A stretch of DNA of 7,147 nt from Clostridiales bacterium (GCA_019418625.1 DYBL01000100.1:1-7147); one strand, 5' to 3'; positions 1 to 6,615 are shown, counted from the first letter of the stretch. The notes: generated by a model not told the origin, from the sequence alone. Translations and numbers: made by a program.

Positions 1-2
1 GC

Positions 3-572
3 GCCCGGGAGACGCTTTTGCAGATGGGCTCCCACACAGGCACCCACATGGACGCCCCCCGCCACATCCTGCCGGACGGCTGCGGACTGGATCAGCTGCC
101 CCCCTCCCAGTTCTGCGGGCGGGCCGCCGTCATCGACGTGAGCCACTTCGCCCCCGGCTCCTGCATCACCGCGGAGTTCCTCCGCTCCCAGAACGGGTAT
201 CTTCGCTGCGCTGAGTACGCTCTGCTCTACACCGGCTGGGAGAAAAAGTGGGGCACGGAGGCCTTCTTGTCCGAGGAGTTCCCCGTGCTGGACGAGGAAG
301 CCGCCCGGTATCTGGTCTCCTGCGGCCTCAAGGGCGTGGGCACCGACGCCATCAGCGTGGACTCCCTGTCCTCCGACGTGTATCCCGCCCACCATGTGCT
401 GCTGGGCGGCGGTCTTGTGATCGTGGAGAACCTGTGCCTGAAAAAGCTCCTGGGCCGGACGGACGTCATGTTCTTCGCCCTGCCCATCAAATACGCCGGG
501 GCCGACGGCGCCCCCGTCCGGGCCATCGCCGAATTCCGTGACTTCCCGGAAAAGGAGATGAGTGAGGAATGA
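3..572 (+). CDS. Cyclase-family metal-dependent hydrolase (kynurenine formamidase-like), 3' part only
   Basis: The reading frame is open from base 3, so the true start lies before the window; 189 residues are visible and roughly the first 50-60 are missing. The cyclase/KynB family (PF04199 type) hydrolyses amide, lactam or lactone bonds, for example N-formylkynurenine or isatin, using a dinuclear metal site. Seen here is the family signature HTGTHMDAPRH at visible residues 11-21. Two His and one Asp (11, 15, 17) have the same spacing as the metal ligands of characterised KynB. A later His130 and Glu142 (AHHVLL...VEN) sit 12 residues apart, as the remaining ligands do in KynB, so the site looks complete. 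The C-terminal ALPIKYAGADGAPVRAIAEF stretch is also typical. The substrate cannot be told; no other tryptophan-degradation gene is visible. The stop overlaps the next gene's start (ATGA), implying translational coupling to the MurT-like gene. The family call is firm; the function is open. Confidence 0.88.
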   Translation, partial: ARETLLQMGSHTGTHMDAPRHILPDGCGLDQLPPSQFCGRAAVIDVSHFAPGSCITAEFLRSQNGYLRCAEYALLYTGWEKKWGTEAFLSEEFPVLDEEAARYLVSCGLKGVGTDAISVDSLSSDVYPAHHVLLGGGLVIVENLCLKKLLGRTDVMFFALPIKYAGADGAPVRAIAEFRDFPEKEMSEE

Positions 573-1903
573 GGCTGCTTCTGGCCATCCTGGTGTGCAA
601 GCTGGGTCACGCGGTCGGCTCCCTCATCGGCAAGGGCAGCTCCCTGCCCGGCAAATACGCCCTGAAGATCTGCCCGGACATCCTGCGCCGGGTGCAGCTG
701 CCCGGCTACATCGTTGCCGTCACCGGCAGCAACGGCAAGACCTCCACCGTGGAGATGATCGCCGCCATCCTGCGCGCCGGCGGCAAGACCGTGGTCTACA
801 ACCAGGAGGGCTCCAACCAGATCGAGGGCGTCACCACCACCATCCTCACCCACGCCACCCTCTCCGGCCGGGTGAAGGCAGACGTGCTGCTCATCGAGTC
901 CGACGAACGCTACGCCGCCCACAGCTTCCGCTATTTCCACCCCACGCATTTCGTGGTCACCAACCTCTACCGGGACCAGCTGACCCGCAACGGGCATCCC
1001 GAGTGGGTGTACGACGCCCTCAAACCCGCCATGCACCCGGACACGGAGCTGATCCTCAACGCGGACGATCCCCTCTCCGGCTGCTTTGCCCGGGGACAGG
1101 AGAAGGTGAAGTGGTTCGGTCTGGACCGCTGCTCCATCTCCACGGACACGCCCACCGGCGTCTACCACGACGGGGCCTACTGTCCTGTGTGCCATGCGCC
1201 CATGGAGTATGACTACGTCCACTACAACCACATCGGCGCTTACCGGTGCACTGGCTGCGGCCATCATAAGCCCGCCACCGACTACACCGCCACCGCCCTG
1301 GATCTGGACACCGGCCGCCTGACCATCGACGGCTCCGTCACCATCCAGCTGGCGTTCCGCAGCATCTACAACGTCTACAACATCCTGGCCGCCTATGCCG
1401 CCTGCCGGGAAGTGGGCATCGCCGCCGACACCGCCTCCGGCGTCATCAACAACTACATCCTGCGCAACGGTCGGATGCAGAAGTTCACCCTGGGCGCCCA
1501 CCGGGGCGTGCTGCTGACCAGCAAGCACGAAAACTCCATCGCCTACGACACGAACCTGCGCTATATCGCCGCCTCCAAGTCCCCCTGCTCCGTGCTGGTG
1601 ATCGTGGACGCGGTGAGCCGCAAGTACTTCACCAGCGAGACCAGCTGGCTGTGGGACATCGACTTTGACCGCCTGGCCTGTGACACTGTACAGCGGGTCA
1701 TCCTCTCCGGCCGGTACGCCAACGACCTGGCGGAGCGGTTTTCCTTCACCGCCGTGGCTCCGGAAAAGTGCACGGTGGAGCCGGACATCCGGGCCGCCGC
1801 GGCCTTGCTGGAGTCCCGGGGAGACGAGGACCTCTATGTGGTGACCTGCTTCTCCGACCGGGACAAGCTGCTGGATCTGCCGTGTGTGAAAAAGGAGGTG
1901 TGA
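569..1903 (+). CDS. MurT-like Mur ligase (Mur ligase central domain, zinc ribbon, DUF1727), divergent C-terminal domain
   Basis: 444 residues, close to the usual MurT length. MurT is the ATP-dependent ligase half of the cytoplasmic MurT-GatD lipid II isoglutaminyl synthase. Visible motifs are: an N-terminal LPGKYALKICPDIL segment (26-39); the ATP P-loop GSNGKTST (53-60); NQEGSNQIEGVTT (78-90); ESDE (110-113); TNLYRDQLTRNG (131-142); NADDP (164-168); a Cys4 zinc ribbon (C205, C208, C227, C230); IYNVYNILAAY (266-276); and a DUF1727 domain with NGRMQKF and SWLWDIDFD (359-367). Two conserved C-terminal features are altered. The KNPAGxN segment is replaced around 318-330 (SKHENSIAYDTNL), and the Asp before SW, which completes the glutaminase triad in MurT-GatD (D349 in S. 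aureus, from memory), is Glu357. RDQxDRxGE is also altered, to RDQLTRNGH. The start ATG overlaps the cyclase stop; AAAGGAG at 551-557 lies upstream and GAGGA directly abuts it. The family call is firm. Because of the C-terminal changes and the partner's lost active site, lipid II amidation is not assumed and no gene symbol is given. Confidence 0.9.
   Translation: MRLLLAILVCKLGHAVGSLIGKGSSLPGKYALKICPDILRRVQLPGYIVAVTGSNGKTSTVEMIAAILRAGGKTVVYNQEGSNQIEGVTTTILTHATLSGRVKADVLLIESDERYAAHSFRYFHPTHFVVTNLYRDQLTRNGHPEWVYDALKPAMHPDTELILNADDPLSGCFARGQEKVKWFGLDRCSISTDTPTGVYHDGAYCPVCHAPMEYDYVHYNHIGAYRCTGCGHHKPATDYTATALDLDTGRLTIDGSVTIQLAFRSIYNVYNILAAYAACREVGIAADTASGVINNYILRNGRMQKFTLGAHRGVLLTSKHENSIAYDTNLRYIAASKSPCSVLVIVDAVSRKYFTSETSWLWDIDFDRLACDTVQRVILSGRYANDLAERFSFTAVAPEKCTVEPDIRAAAALLESRGDEDLYVVTCFSDRDKLLDLPCVKKEV
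1891..1900 (+). promoter_or_regulatory. Strong ribosome binding site that fixes the GatD-like start
   Basis: AAAGGAGGTG lies inside the last codons of the MurT-like gene, with about 6 bases between the GGAGG core and the ATG at 1906. The same frame is open further upstream to 1768, but that extension overlaps the MurT-like coding region, has no family match, and would precede the expected GatD N-terminus (VKILHIYPDL). The start is therefore placed at 1906. Confidence 0.8.
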
Positions 1904-1905
1904 GC

Positions 1906-2658
1906 ATGGAAGTGAAGATCCTGCACATCTATCCGGACCTGATGAGTCTGTACGGCAGCTATGCCAACCTCTCCGTGCTGCGCCGGTATCTGGAGGCCCT
2001 GGGCTGCACCGTGACGGTGGATACCCTCCGTCCCGGCAAGACGCCGGCATCCCTCACGGACTACGACTTTTTGTTCCTGGGCGCCGGCACCGAGCGCGCC
2101 GCGGACTACGCTCTGACCCAGCTGCGTCCCTGGGGCGACGATCTTTGCAAGGCGGCAGCAAGCGGCCTTTCCATGCTGTTTGCCGGCACCGCCATGGAGC
2201 TTCTGGGCAAGTCCATCACCGCCGCCGACGGCACTGAAACAGCGGGCCTGGGTCTTGCGGACTTCACCGTCCAGCGCCAGAGCCAGCGCATCGTGGGCGA
2301 CGTGTTCGGCCCCACGGCCCTCTTTGAAGAGGTCATCGTGGGCTTTATGAACAAGTGTGCTCTGATCCGCGGTGTGGAGACCCCGCTGCTCACCGCATGC
2401 ACCATGGGCTTTGGCAACGACGCCCAGAGCGGTCCCGAGGGCTATCACAAGGACAACGTGTTTGCCTCCGAGCTCACCGGCCCCCTGCTGGTGAAAAACC
2501 CCCGCCTGCTGGAGACGGTGGTCCAGGCCATCTACGCCCGGCGGGGCCAGACCCTGCCGGCGGAGAAGCCCTCCTTCCCCTACGCTCAGGCGGGCTACGC
2601 CATCACGGCGGAGCAGCTGCGGCTGCGGCTGGAAAAAGAGAACGCCGCCAAGAAATGA
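1906..2658 (+). CDS. GatD-like class I glutamine-amidotransferase-fold protein lacking the catalytic Cys and His
   Basis: 250 residues, the size of GatD (CobB/CobQ-like GATase family). GatD normally hydrolyses glutamine and passes ammonia to MurT. Family landmarks are clear: ILHIYPDLMSLYGSYANL at the N-terminus; FLGAGTER (57-64, GatD has IGGGxDRE); LLGKSITAADGTETAGLGLADF (99-120); RIVGD (128-132); VGFMN (145-149); GFGND (168-172); EGYHKDN (178-184); and GPLLVKNP (192-199). Aligned by eye to GatD, the nucleophile motif ICGGYQxLG reads AGTAMELLG, so the Cys position is Gly94. The HGPxLPKN motif reads TGPLLVKN, so the catalytic His is Thr191. GFENHGGRT has become GFMNKCALI. The remaining cysteines (34, 81, 151, 165) are not at the nucleophile elbow. 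The reading frame is intact, with a strong ribosome site and operon position kept, so this looks like a maintained non-glutaminase subunit, not a decayed gene. It starts 2 bases after the MurT-like stop and probably forms a complex with it. The glutamine-hydrolysing role is very unlikely; the actual role is unknown. Confidence 0.9.
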   Translation: MEVKILHIYPDLMSLYGSYANLSVLRRYLEALGCTVTVDTLRPGKTPASLTDYDFLFLGAGTERAADYALTQLRPWGDDLCKAAASGLSMLFAGTAMELLGKSITAADGTETAGLGLADFTVQRQSQRIVGDVFGPTALFEEVIVGFMNKCALIRGVETPLLTACTMGFGNDAQSGPEGYHKDNVFASELTGPLLVKNPRLLETVVQAIYARRGQTLPAEKPSFPYAQAGYAITAEQLRLRLEKENAAKK

Positions 2659-2670
2659 TCTGCCAATGAA

Positions 2671-2702
2671 AAAGAGGAAGCCTTCTGGCTTCCTCTTTTT
2701 TT
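2671..2702 (+). terminator. Rho-independent terminator of the cyclase/MurT-like/GatD-like operon
   Basis: A perfect 12-bp stem (AAAGAGGAAGCC / GGCTTCCTCTTT) with a TTCT loop is followed by more T, giving a run of seven T at 2696-2702. It begins 13 bases after the GatD-like stop codon. An A-run on its left side means it could also act weakly on the opposite strand. Confidence 0.92.
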
Positions 2703-2834
2703 GCACGCTGGGGAGAAAGCGCGGCAGGCCCAGGCTCCCACGGCCAGCCCAGCTCCTCCACCGGCGGGGCAACGGCTCCGCCTTCCCCCACCGGCGGGGA
2801 GTCTTTTCCGCTTTGCCCCGAGCGGGCAAAAAAA
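2696..2834. repeat. Imperfect 26-base inverted repeat enclosing the convergent intergenic segment
   Basis: The arms are 2696-2721 and 2809-2834. The left arm reads seven T, then GCACGCTGGGGAGAAAGCG. The reverse complement of the right arm reads seven T, then GCCCGCTCGGGGCAAAGCG. Ungapped, 22 of 26 bases match. Each arm starts in the T-tract of a terminator and runs inward. The 87 bases between the arms contain no gene I can support. The structure may be a small non-autonomous element, a pair of related terminator tails, or a large cruciform-forming spacer; the sequence alone does not decide. Confidence 0.55.
2758..2799. repeat. Short direct repeat CCACCGGCGGGG, two copies
   Basis: CCACCGGCGGGG occurs at 2758-2769 and again at 2788-2799, 30 bases apart start to start. 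Each copy is close to its own reverse complement, so each can form a small GC hairpin. The segment lies between the two terminators and has no credible coding potential. Confidence 0.55.
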
Positions 2835-2863
2835 GCGCCGCGGATGATTCCGCGGCGCTTTTT
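2830..2863 (-). terminator. nifJ: Rho-independent terminator of nifJ (probably bidirectional)
   Basis: A perfect 14-bp stem with arms at 2830-2843 and 2850-2863 (GCGCCGCGG core, six-base loop) lies 17 bases beyond the nifJ stop codon. On the minus strand the hairpin runs into seven T (the A-run at 2828-2834). T also follows the right arm on the plus strand, so it can stop transcription from both sides. Confidence 0.92.
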
Positions 2864-2880
2864 CATTATGAGACGATGGC

Positions 2881-5800
2881 TCAGTCGGCGTACATGGACT
2901 TGAGCTTCAGCAGGTGCTGATAGCGGTCCATGGCGGCCTTCTCGTTGCGCTCGAACAGCTCGCTGGCGCGGTCGGGGAACTCGCGGGTCAGACGGCTGTA
3001 ACGGGCCTCGTTCATCAGGAACTCCTGATAGCCACCAGCGGGCTCCTTGGAATCCAGGGTGAACTTGGCGCCCTCGGCAGCGGGGTTGAACCGGAACAGG
3101 TTCCAGTAACCGCACTCGACGGCCTTCTTCATTTCCTTCTGGCAGTTCATCATGCCGCCCTTGATGGAGTGCATCTCGCAGGGAGCATAGCCGATGACCA
3201 GGGAGGGACCGGGATAAGCCTCGGCCTCCTTGATGGCCTTCAGGGTCTGAGCGGGGTTGGCGCCCATGGCCACTTGAGCCACATAGATGTAGCCGTAGCT
3301 CATGGCGATCTCAGCCAGGGACTTCTTCTTGATCTCCTTGCCGGCCGCGGCGAACTGCGCCACCTGGCCGATGTTGGAGGCCTTGGAGGCCTGGCCGCCG
3401 GTGTTGGAGTAGACCTCGGTATCGAACACGAAGATGTTCACATCGTTGCCGGAGGCCAGGACGTGGTCCACGCCGCCGAAGCCGATGTCGTAAGCCCAGC
3501 CGTCGCCGCCGAAGATCCACATGGACTTCTTGCCCAGGTACTCCTTGTCAGCCAGGATCTCCTTGCTGTACGGGCAGTCAGCGTCCGCCTCCAGCAGAGG
3601 CAGCAGCTCGGCGATGGCAGCCTTGTTGTCCTCGTAGTTATCCATGGTGGCCAGATACTTCTCGCAGGCAGCCTTCTTGGCCTCGTTGGTGGTCACGCCG
3701 GCCAGCTCGCGGATCTTGTCCGCCAGACGGCTGCGGGTGGCCTGCTGGCCCAGATACATGCCCAGGCCGTGCTCGGCGTTATCCTCGAACAGGGAGTTGG
3801 ACCAGGCGGGGCCGTGGCCTTCCTTGTTGGTGCAGTAGGGAGAGGTAGCCGCAGGACCGCCCCAGATGGAGGAGCAGCCGGTGGCGTTGGAGATGTACAT
3901 ATGATCGCCGAACAGCTGGGTGATCAGGCGGGCATAGCTGGTCTCGGCGCAGCCGGCGCAGGAGCCGGAGAACTCCAGCATGGGCTGACGGAACTGGCTG
4001 CCCTTGACGGTGTCGTCCTGCATGTCCTTCTTCTCGGAGACCTTGTCCACGCAGTAGTTGAACACTTCCTGCTGGGCAGCTTCCTGCTCCTGGGGCACCA
4101 TGGTCAGAGCGCCCACGGGGCACTGGCCCACGCACACGGCGCAGCCCATGCAGTCCAGGGGGCTGACAGCCAGGGTGTACTTATAGACGCCCTTGCCCTT
4201 GCCGGCCTTCACATCCACGATCTTGGCCGCGGCGGGAGCGTTCTTGGCCTCCTCCTCGGTCATGGCATAGGGACGGATGGTGGCATGGGGGCAGACATAA
4301 GCGCAGTTGTTGCACTGGATGCACTTGGTGGAATCCCAGGTGGGGACGGTCACGGCAACGCCGCGCTTTTCGTAAGCGGCAGCGCCCAGCTCGAACTGGC
4401 CGTCCACGTGCTTGACGAAGGCGGAGACGGGCAGGCTGTCGCCGTCCATCTTGCCCACGGGATCGAGGATGGTCTTGACCTGCTCCACCAGCTCGGGCTT
4501 GCCGGCCAGAACGGTGGTGTCGGGCTTGTCCTCGGCGGTAGCCCAGTCAGCGGGCACCTCGAACTTGCGGAAGGCGGTGGCGCCGGCGTCGATGGCCTTG
4601 TGGTTCATATCCACCACGTCCTGGCCCTTCTTCAGGTAGGAGTGGGTGGCGGCATCCTTCATGTAGCCGATGGCCTCGCTCTCGGGCATGACCTTGGCCA
4701 GAGCGAAGAAGGCGGACTGGAGGATGGTGTTGGTGCGCTTGCCCATGCCGATCTCCTTGGCCAGGTCGATGGCGTTGATGGTGTAGACCTGGATGTTGTT
4801 CTGGGCAATGTAGCGCTTGGCCACGGCGGGCATGTGGCGGCTGAGCTCCTCGTCGTTCCACTGGCAGTTGATGAGGAAGGTGCCGCCGGGCTTCACGTCA
4901 CGCACCATGGGGAAGCCCTTGACGATGTAAGCGGGCACATGGCAGGCGACGAAGTCGGCCTTGTTGATGTAGTAAGAAGACTTGATGGGCTTGTCGCCGA
5001 AGCGCAGGTGGCTGACGGTCACGCCGCCGGTCTTCTTGGAGTCATACTGGAAGTACGCCTGAACATACTTGTCGGTATGGTCGCCGATGATCTTGATGGA
5101 GTTCTTGTTGGCGCCGACGGTACCATCGCCGCCCAGGCCCCAGAACTTGCACTCGATGGTGCCCTCGGCAGCAACGCCGGGAGCGGGCTTCTCCTCGAGG
5201 CTGAGGTGGGTCACGTCGTCCACGATGCCGATGGTGAACTGACGCTTCATCTCGTCCTTGGCCAGCTCGTCATACACAGCGAACACGGAAGCGGGCGGGG
5301 TATCCTTGCTGCCCAGGCCGTAGCGGCCGCCGATGACCTTGATGTCGGTCTTGCCGGCGTTGGCCAGCGCGGTGACAACGTCCATGTACAGAGGCTCGCC
5401 CAGAGCGCCGGGCTCCTTGGTGCGGTCCAGCACGGCGATCTTCTTGCAGGTGGCGGGGATGGCGGCGATCAGCTTGTCAGCGCGGAAGGGACGATACAGA
5501 CGCACCTTCACCATACCGACCTTCTCGCCCTTGGCGGTCATGTAGTCGATGACCTCCTCGGCCACGTTGCAGATGGAGCCCATGGCGATGATGACGCGCT
5601 CGGCGTCGGGAGCGCCGTAGTAGTTGAACAGCTGATAGTCAGTGCCCAGCTTGGCGTTGATCTTGCCCATGTACTTCTCCACCACGTCGGGCAGAGCATC
5701 GTAGTAGGGGTTGCAGGCCTCGCGGTGCTGGAAGAAGATATCGCCGTTTTCGTGAGAGCCGCGCATGTTGGGACGCTCGGGGTTCAGAGCGTGCTTGCGG

Positions 5801-6408
5801 AAGGCGGCCACGGCGTCCATGTCGGTCATTTCCTTCAGGTCCTCATAGTCCCAGCAGGCGACCTTCTGGATCTCATGAGACGTACGGAAGCCGTCGAAGA
5901 AGTTGATGAAGGGAACGCGGCCCTCGATGGCGGCCAGATGGGCCACGGGAGCCAGGTCCATGATCTCCTGAGGATCGTTCTCGCACAGCATGGCGAAGCC
6001 GGTCTGACGGCAGGCCATGACGTCGGAGTGATCGCCGAAGATGTTCAGCGCGTGGGTAGAAACGGTACGGGCGGAGACATGGAACACGCAGGGCAGCAGC
6101 TCGCCGGCGATCTTGTACATGTTGGGGATCATCAGCAGCAGGCCCTGAGACGCGGTGTAGGTGGTGGTCATCGCGCCGGCGGCCAAAGAGCCGTGGACGG
6201 TACCGGACGCACCGGCCTCAGACTGCATCTCGCACACCTTGACGGTGGTGCCGAAGATGTTCTTCTGACCGGCGGCAGCCCACTGGTCCACCAAGTCTGC
6301 CATGGGAGAGGACGGGGTGATCGGATAGATGCCCGCCACTTCGGTAAACGCGTAGCTGACGTATGCAGCGGCGTTGTTACCGTCCATGGACTTGAACTTT
6401 CTTGCCAT
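2881..6408 (-). CDS. nifJ: Pyruvate:ferredoxin (flavodoxin) oxidoreductase, full length
   Basis: 1175 residues. This single-chain enzyme oxidises pyruvate with CoA to acetyl-CoA and CO2 and passes electrons to ferredoxin in the cytoplasm of anaerobes. Seen in order: the N-terminal TPP domain with YPITPSSPMAD (28-38), T31, E64 and R114; the transketolase C-terminal-like domain (about 260-390); the gamma domain with WGLGGDGTVGANKNSIKIIGD (423-443); and a two-cluster ferredoxin domain with C696, C699, C702, C706 and C753, C756, C759, C763. Proximal cluster cysteines are C817, C820, C845 and C1077. The TPP-binding GGDGWAYDIGFGG (967-979) and DTEVYSNTGGQASK (N1002) follow. Numbering closely parallels the Desulfovibrio africanus enzyme, but its extra C-terminal domain is absent, as in most clostridial enzymes. 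The frame extends 59 codons further upstream, but MARKFKSMDGN at 6408 is the conserved start and has AGGAGGT 6 bases away. Codon choice is strongly restricted, as in highly expressed genes. No residue is missing. Confidence 0.98.
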   Translation of the reverse strand: MARKFKSMDGNNAAAYVSYAFTEVAGIYPITPSSPMADLVDQWAAAGQKNIFGTTVKVCEMQSEAGASGTVHGSLAAGAMTTTYTASQGLLLMIPNMYKIAGELLPCVFHVSARTVSTHALNIFGDHSDVMACRQTGFAMLCENDPQEIMDLAPVAHLAAIEGRVPFINFFDGFRTSHEIQKVACWDYEDLKEMTDMDAVAAFRKHALNPERPNMRGSHENGDIFFQHREACNPYYDALPDVVEKYMGKINAKLGTDYQLFNYYGAPDAERVIIAMGSICNVAEEVIDYMTAKGEKVGMVKVRLYRPFRADKLIAAIPATCKKIAVLDRTKEPGALGEPLYMDVVTALANAGKTDIKVIGGRYGLGSKDTPPASVFAVYDELAKDEMKRQFTIGIVDDVTHLSLEEKPAPGVAAEGTIECKFWGLGGDGTVGANKNSIKIIGDHTDKYVQAYFQYDSKKTGGVTVSHLRFGDKPIKSSYYINKADFVACHVPAYIVKGFPMVRDVKPGGTFLINCQWNDEELSRHMPAVAKRYIAQNNIQVYTINAIDLAKEIGMGKRTNTILQSAFFALAKVMPESEAIGYMKDAATHSYLKKGQDVVDMNHKAIDAGATAFRKFEVPADWATAEDKPDTTVLAGKPELVEQVKTILDPVGKMDGDSLPVSAFVKHVDGQFELGAAAYEKRGVAVTVPTWDSTKCIQCNNCAYVCPHATIRPYAMTEEEAKNAPAAAKIVDVKAGKGKGVYKYTLAVSPLDCMGCAVCVGQCPVGALTMVPQEQEAAQQEVFNYCVDKVSEKKDMQDDTVKGSQFRQPMLEFSGSCAGCAETSYARLITQLFGDHMYISNATGCSSIWGGPAATSPYCTNKEGHGPAWSNSLFEDNAEHGLGMYLGQQATRSRLADKIRELAGVTTNEAKKAACEKYLATMDNYEDNKAAIAELLPLLEADADCPYSKEILADKEYLGKKSMWIFGGDGWAYDIGFGGVDHVLASGNDVNIFVFDTEVYSNTGGQASKASNIGQVAQFAAAGKEIKKKSLAEIAMSYGYIYVAQVAMGANPAQTLKAIKEAEAYPGPSLVIGYAPCEMHSIKGGMMNCQKEMKKAVECGYWNLFRFNPAAEGAKFTLDSKEPAGGYQEFLMNEARYSRLTREFPDRASELFERNEKAAMDRYQHLLKLKSMYAD

Positions 6409-6414
6409 AAACTT

Positions 6415-6442
6415 ACCTCCTGTTTTTGCCGCCCAAGGCGGC
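6415..6442 (-). promoter_or_regulatory. nifJ: nifJ ribosome binding site with leader hairpin just upstream
   Basis: On the minus strand CAGGAGGT (6415-6422) sits 6 bases before the ATG and settles the nifJ start. Five A separate it from a six-bp GCCGCC/GGCGGC hairpin with a three-base loop (6428-6442). The hairpin lies in the roughly 80-base leader and leaves the ribosome site free; it may protect the mRNA, but no riboswitch fold is recognised. Confidence 0.7.
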
Positions 6443-6496
6443 TTCTTACCAAAACACGAAATCCGGACACTCTCCCCCAGATTTTCATGCGGTAAT

Positions 6497-6525
6497 ATTA
6501 TAGCACTTGATTTTTTCGATGTAAA
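6497..6525 (-). promoter_or_regulatory. nifJ: Sigma-A promoter of nifJ, extended -10
   Basis: Reading the minus strand, TTTACA (6520-6525) is followed by exactly 17 bases and then TATAAT (6497-6502). TGC precedes the -10, giving an extended -10. Five of six and six of six bases match the consensus. Transcription would start near 6490, giving a leader of about 80 bases. Confidence 0.88.
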
Positions 6526-6533
6526 CGGTGGCT

Positions 6534-6551
6534 TTGTTATTTTTTGCACAA
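6534..6551 (-). promoter_or_regulatory. Candidate Rex (NADH-sensing repressor) operator upstream of nifJ
   Basis: The minus strand reads TTGTGCAAAAAATAACAA. The clostridial Rex consensus is TTGTTAANNNNTTAACAA. The left half matches 5 of 7 and the right half 6 of 7, with the correct 4-base spacer. The site lies 8 bases upstream of the -35 of the nifJ promoter. Rex is known to control fermentation genes in clostridia by the NADH/NAD+ ratio. This is a motif match by eye in AT-rich DNA, so only moderate weight is given. Confidence 0.4.
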
Positions 6552-6574
6552 AAATACCCTTTTCTGCGGATGGG

Positions 6575-6597
6575 ACAAATGGCACTGGTAAATTTGT
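6575..6597. promoter_or_regulatory. Inverted repeat ACAAAT-N11-ATTTGT in the divergent control region
   Basis: ACAAAT at 6575-6580 and ATTTGT at 6592-6597 form a perfect six-base dyad about halfway between the two divergent promoters. The half-sites are about 17 bases centre to centre. It could be a regulator site, but no known consensus is recognised and short AT-rich dyads occur by chance. Confidence 0.25.
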
Positions 6598-6615
6598 ACA
6601 TTTTTCAGACCGGGG

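Noticed and set aside
1181..1261. The CxxC...CxxC segment as a separate zinc-finger gene or insertion
   Set aside because: A cysteine zinc ribbon at this place is a normal part of MurT proteins; it is in frame and flanked by Mur ligase motifs.
1768..1905. 46-codon N-terminal extension of the GatD-like protein
   Set aside because: It overlaps the MurT-like coding region in another frame, and the GatD family begins at the VKILHIYPDL region after ATG 1906, which has a strong ribosome site.
227..2050. 607-codon minus-strand frame across the cyclase, MurT-like and GatD-like genes
   Set aside because: The product is Gly/Val/Ala/Asp/His-rich and lacks motifs, and it runs through three well-supported genes on the other strand. 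It is a shadow frame.
1834..3115. Minus-strand frames over the GatD-like gene, the intergenic region and the nifJ 3' end
   Set aside because: They cross both strong terminators and well-supported genes on either side, and have no recognisable protein features.
2914..6495. Very long open frame (1193 codons) on the + strand, antisense to nifJ
   Set aside because: The product is low-complexity (rich in Gly, Ala, Val, Leu, His, Asp) with no family motif. It arises because the GC-rich, restricted codon use of nifJ leaves few stops on the opposite strand.
6409..6585. 59-codon N-terminal extension of nifJ
   Set aside because: It runs through the nifJ promoter and leader, is AT-rich with no PFOR similarity, and the ATG at 6408 has a good ribosome site and the conserved MARKFKSMDGN start.
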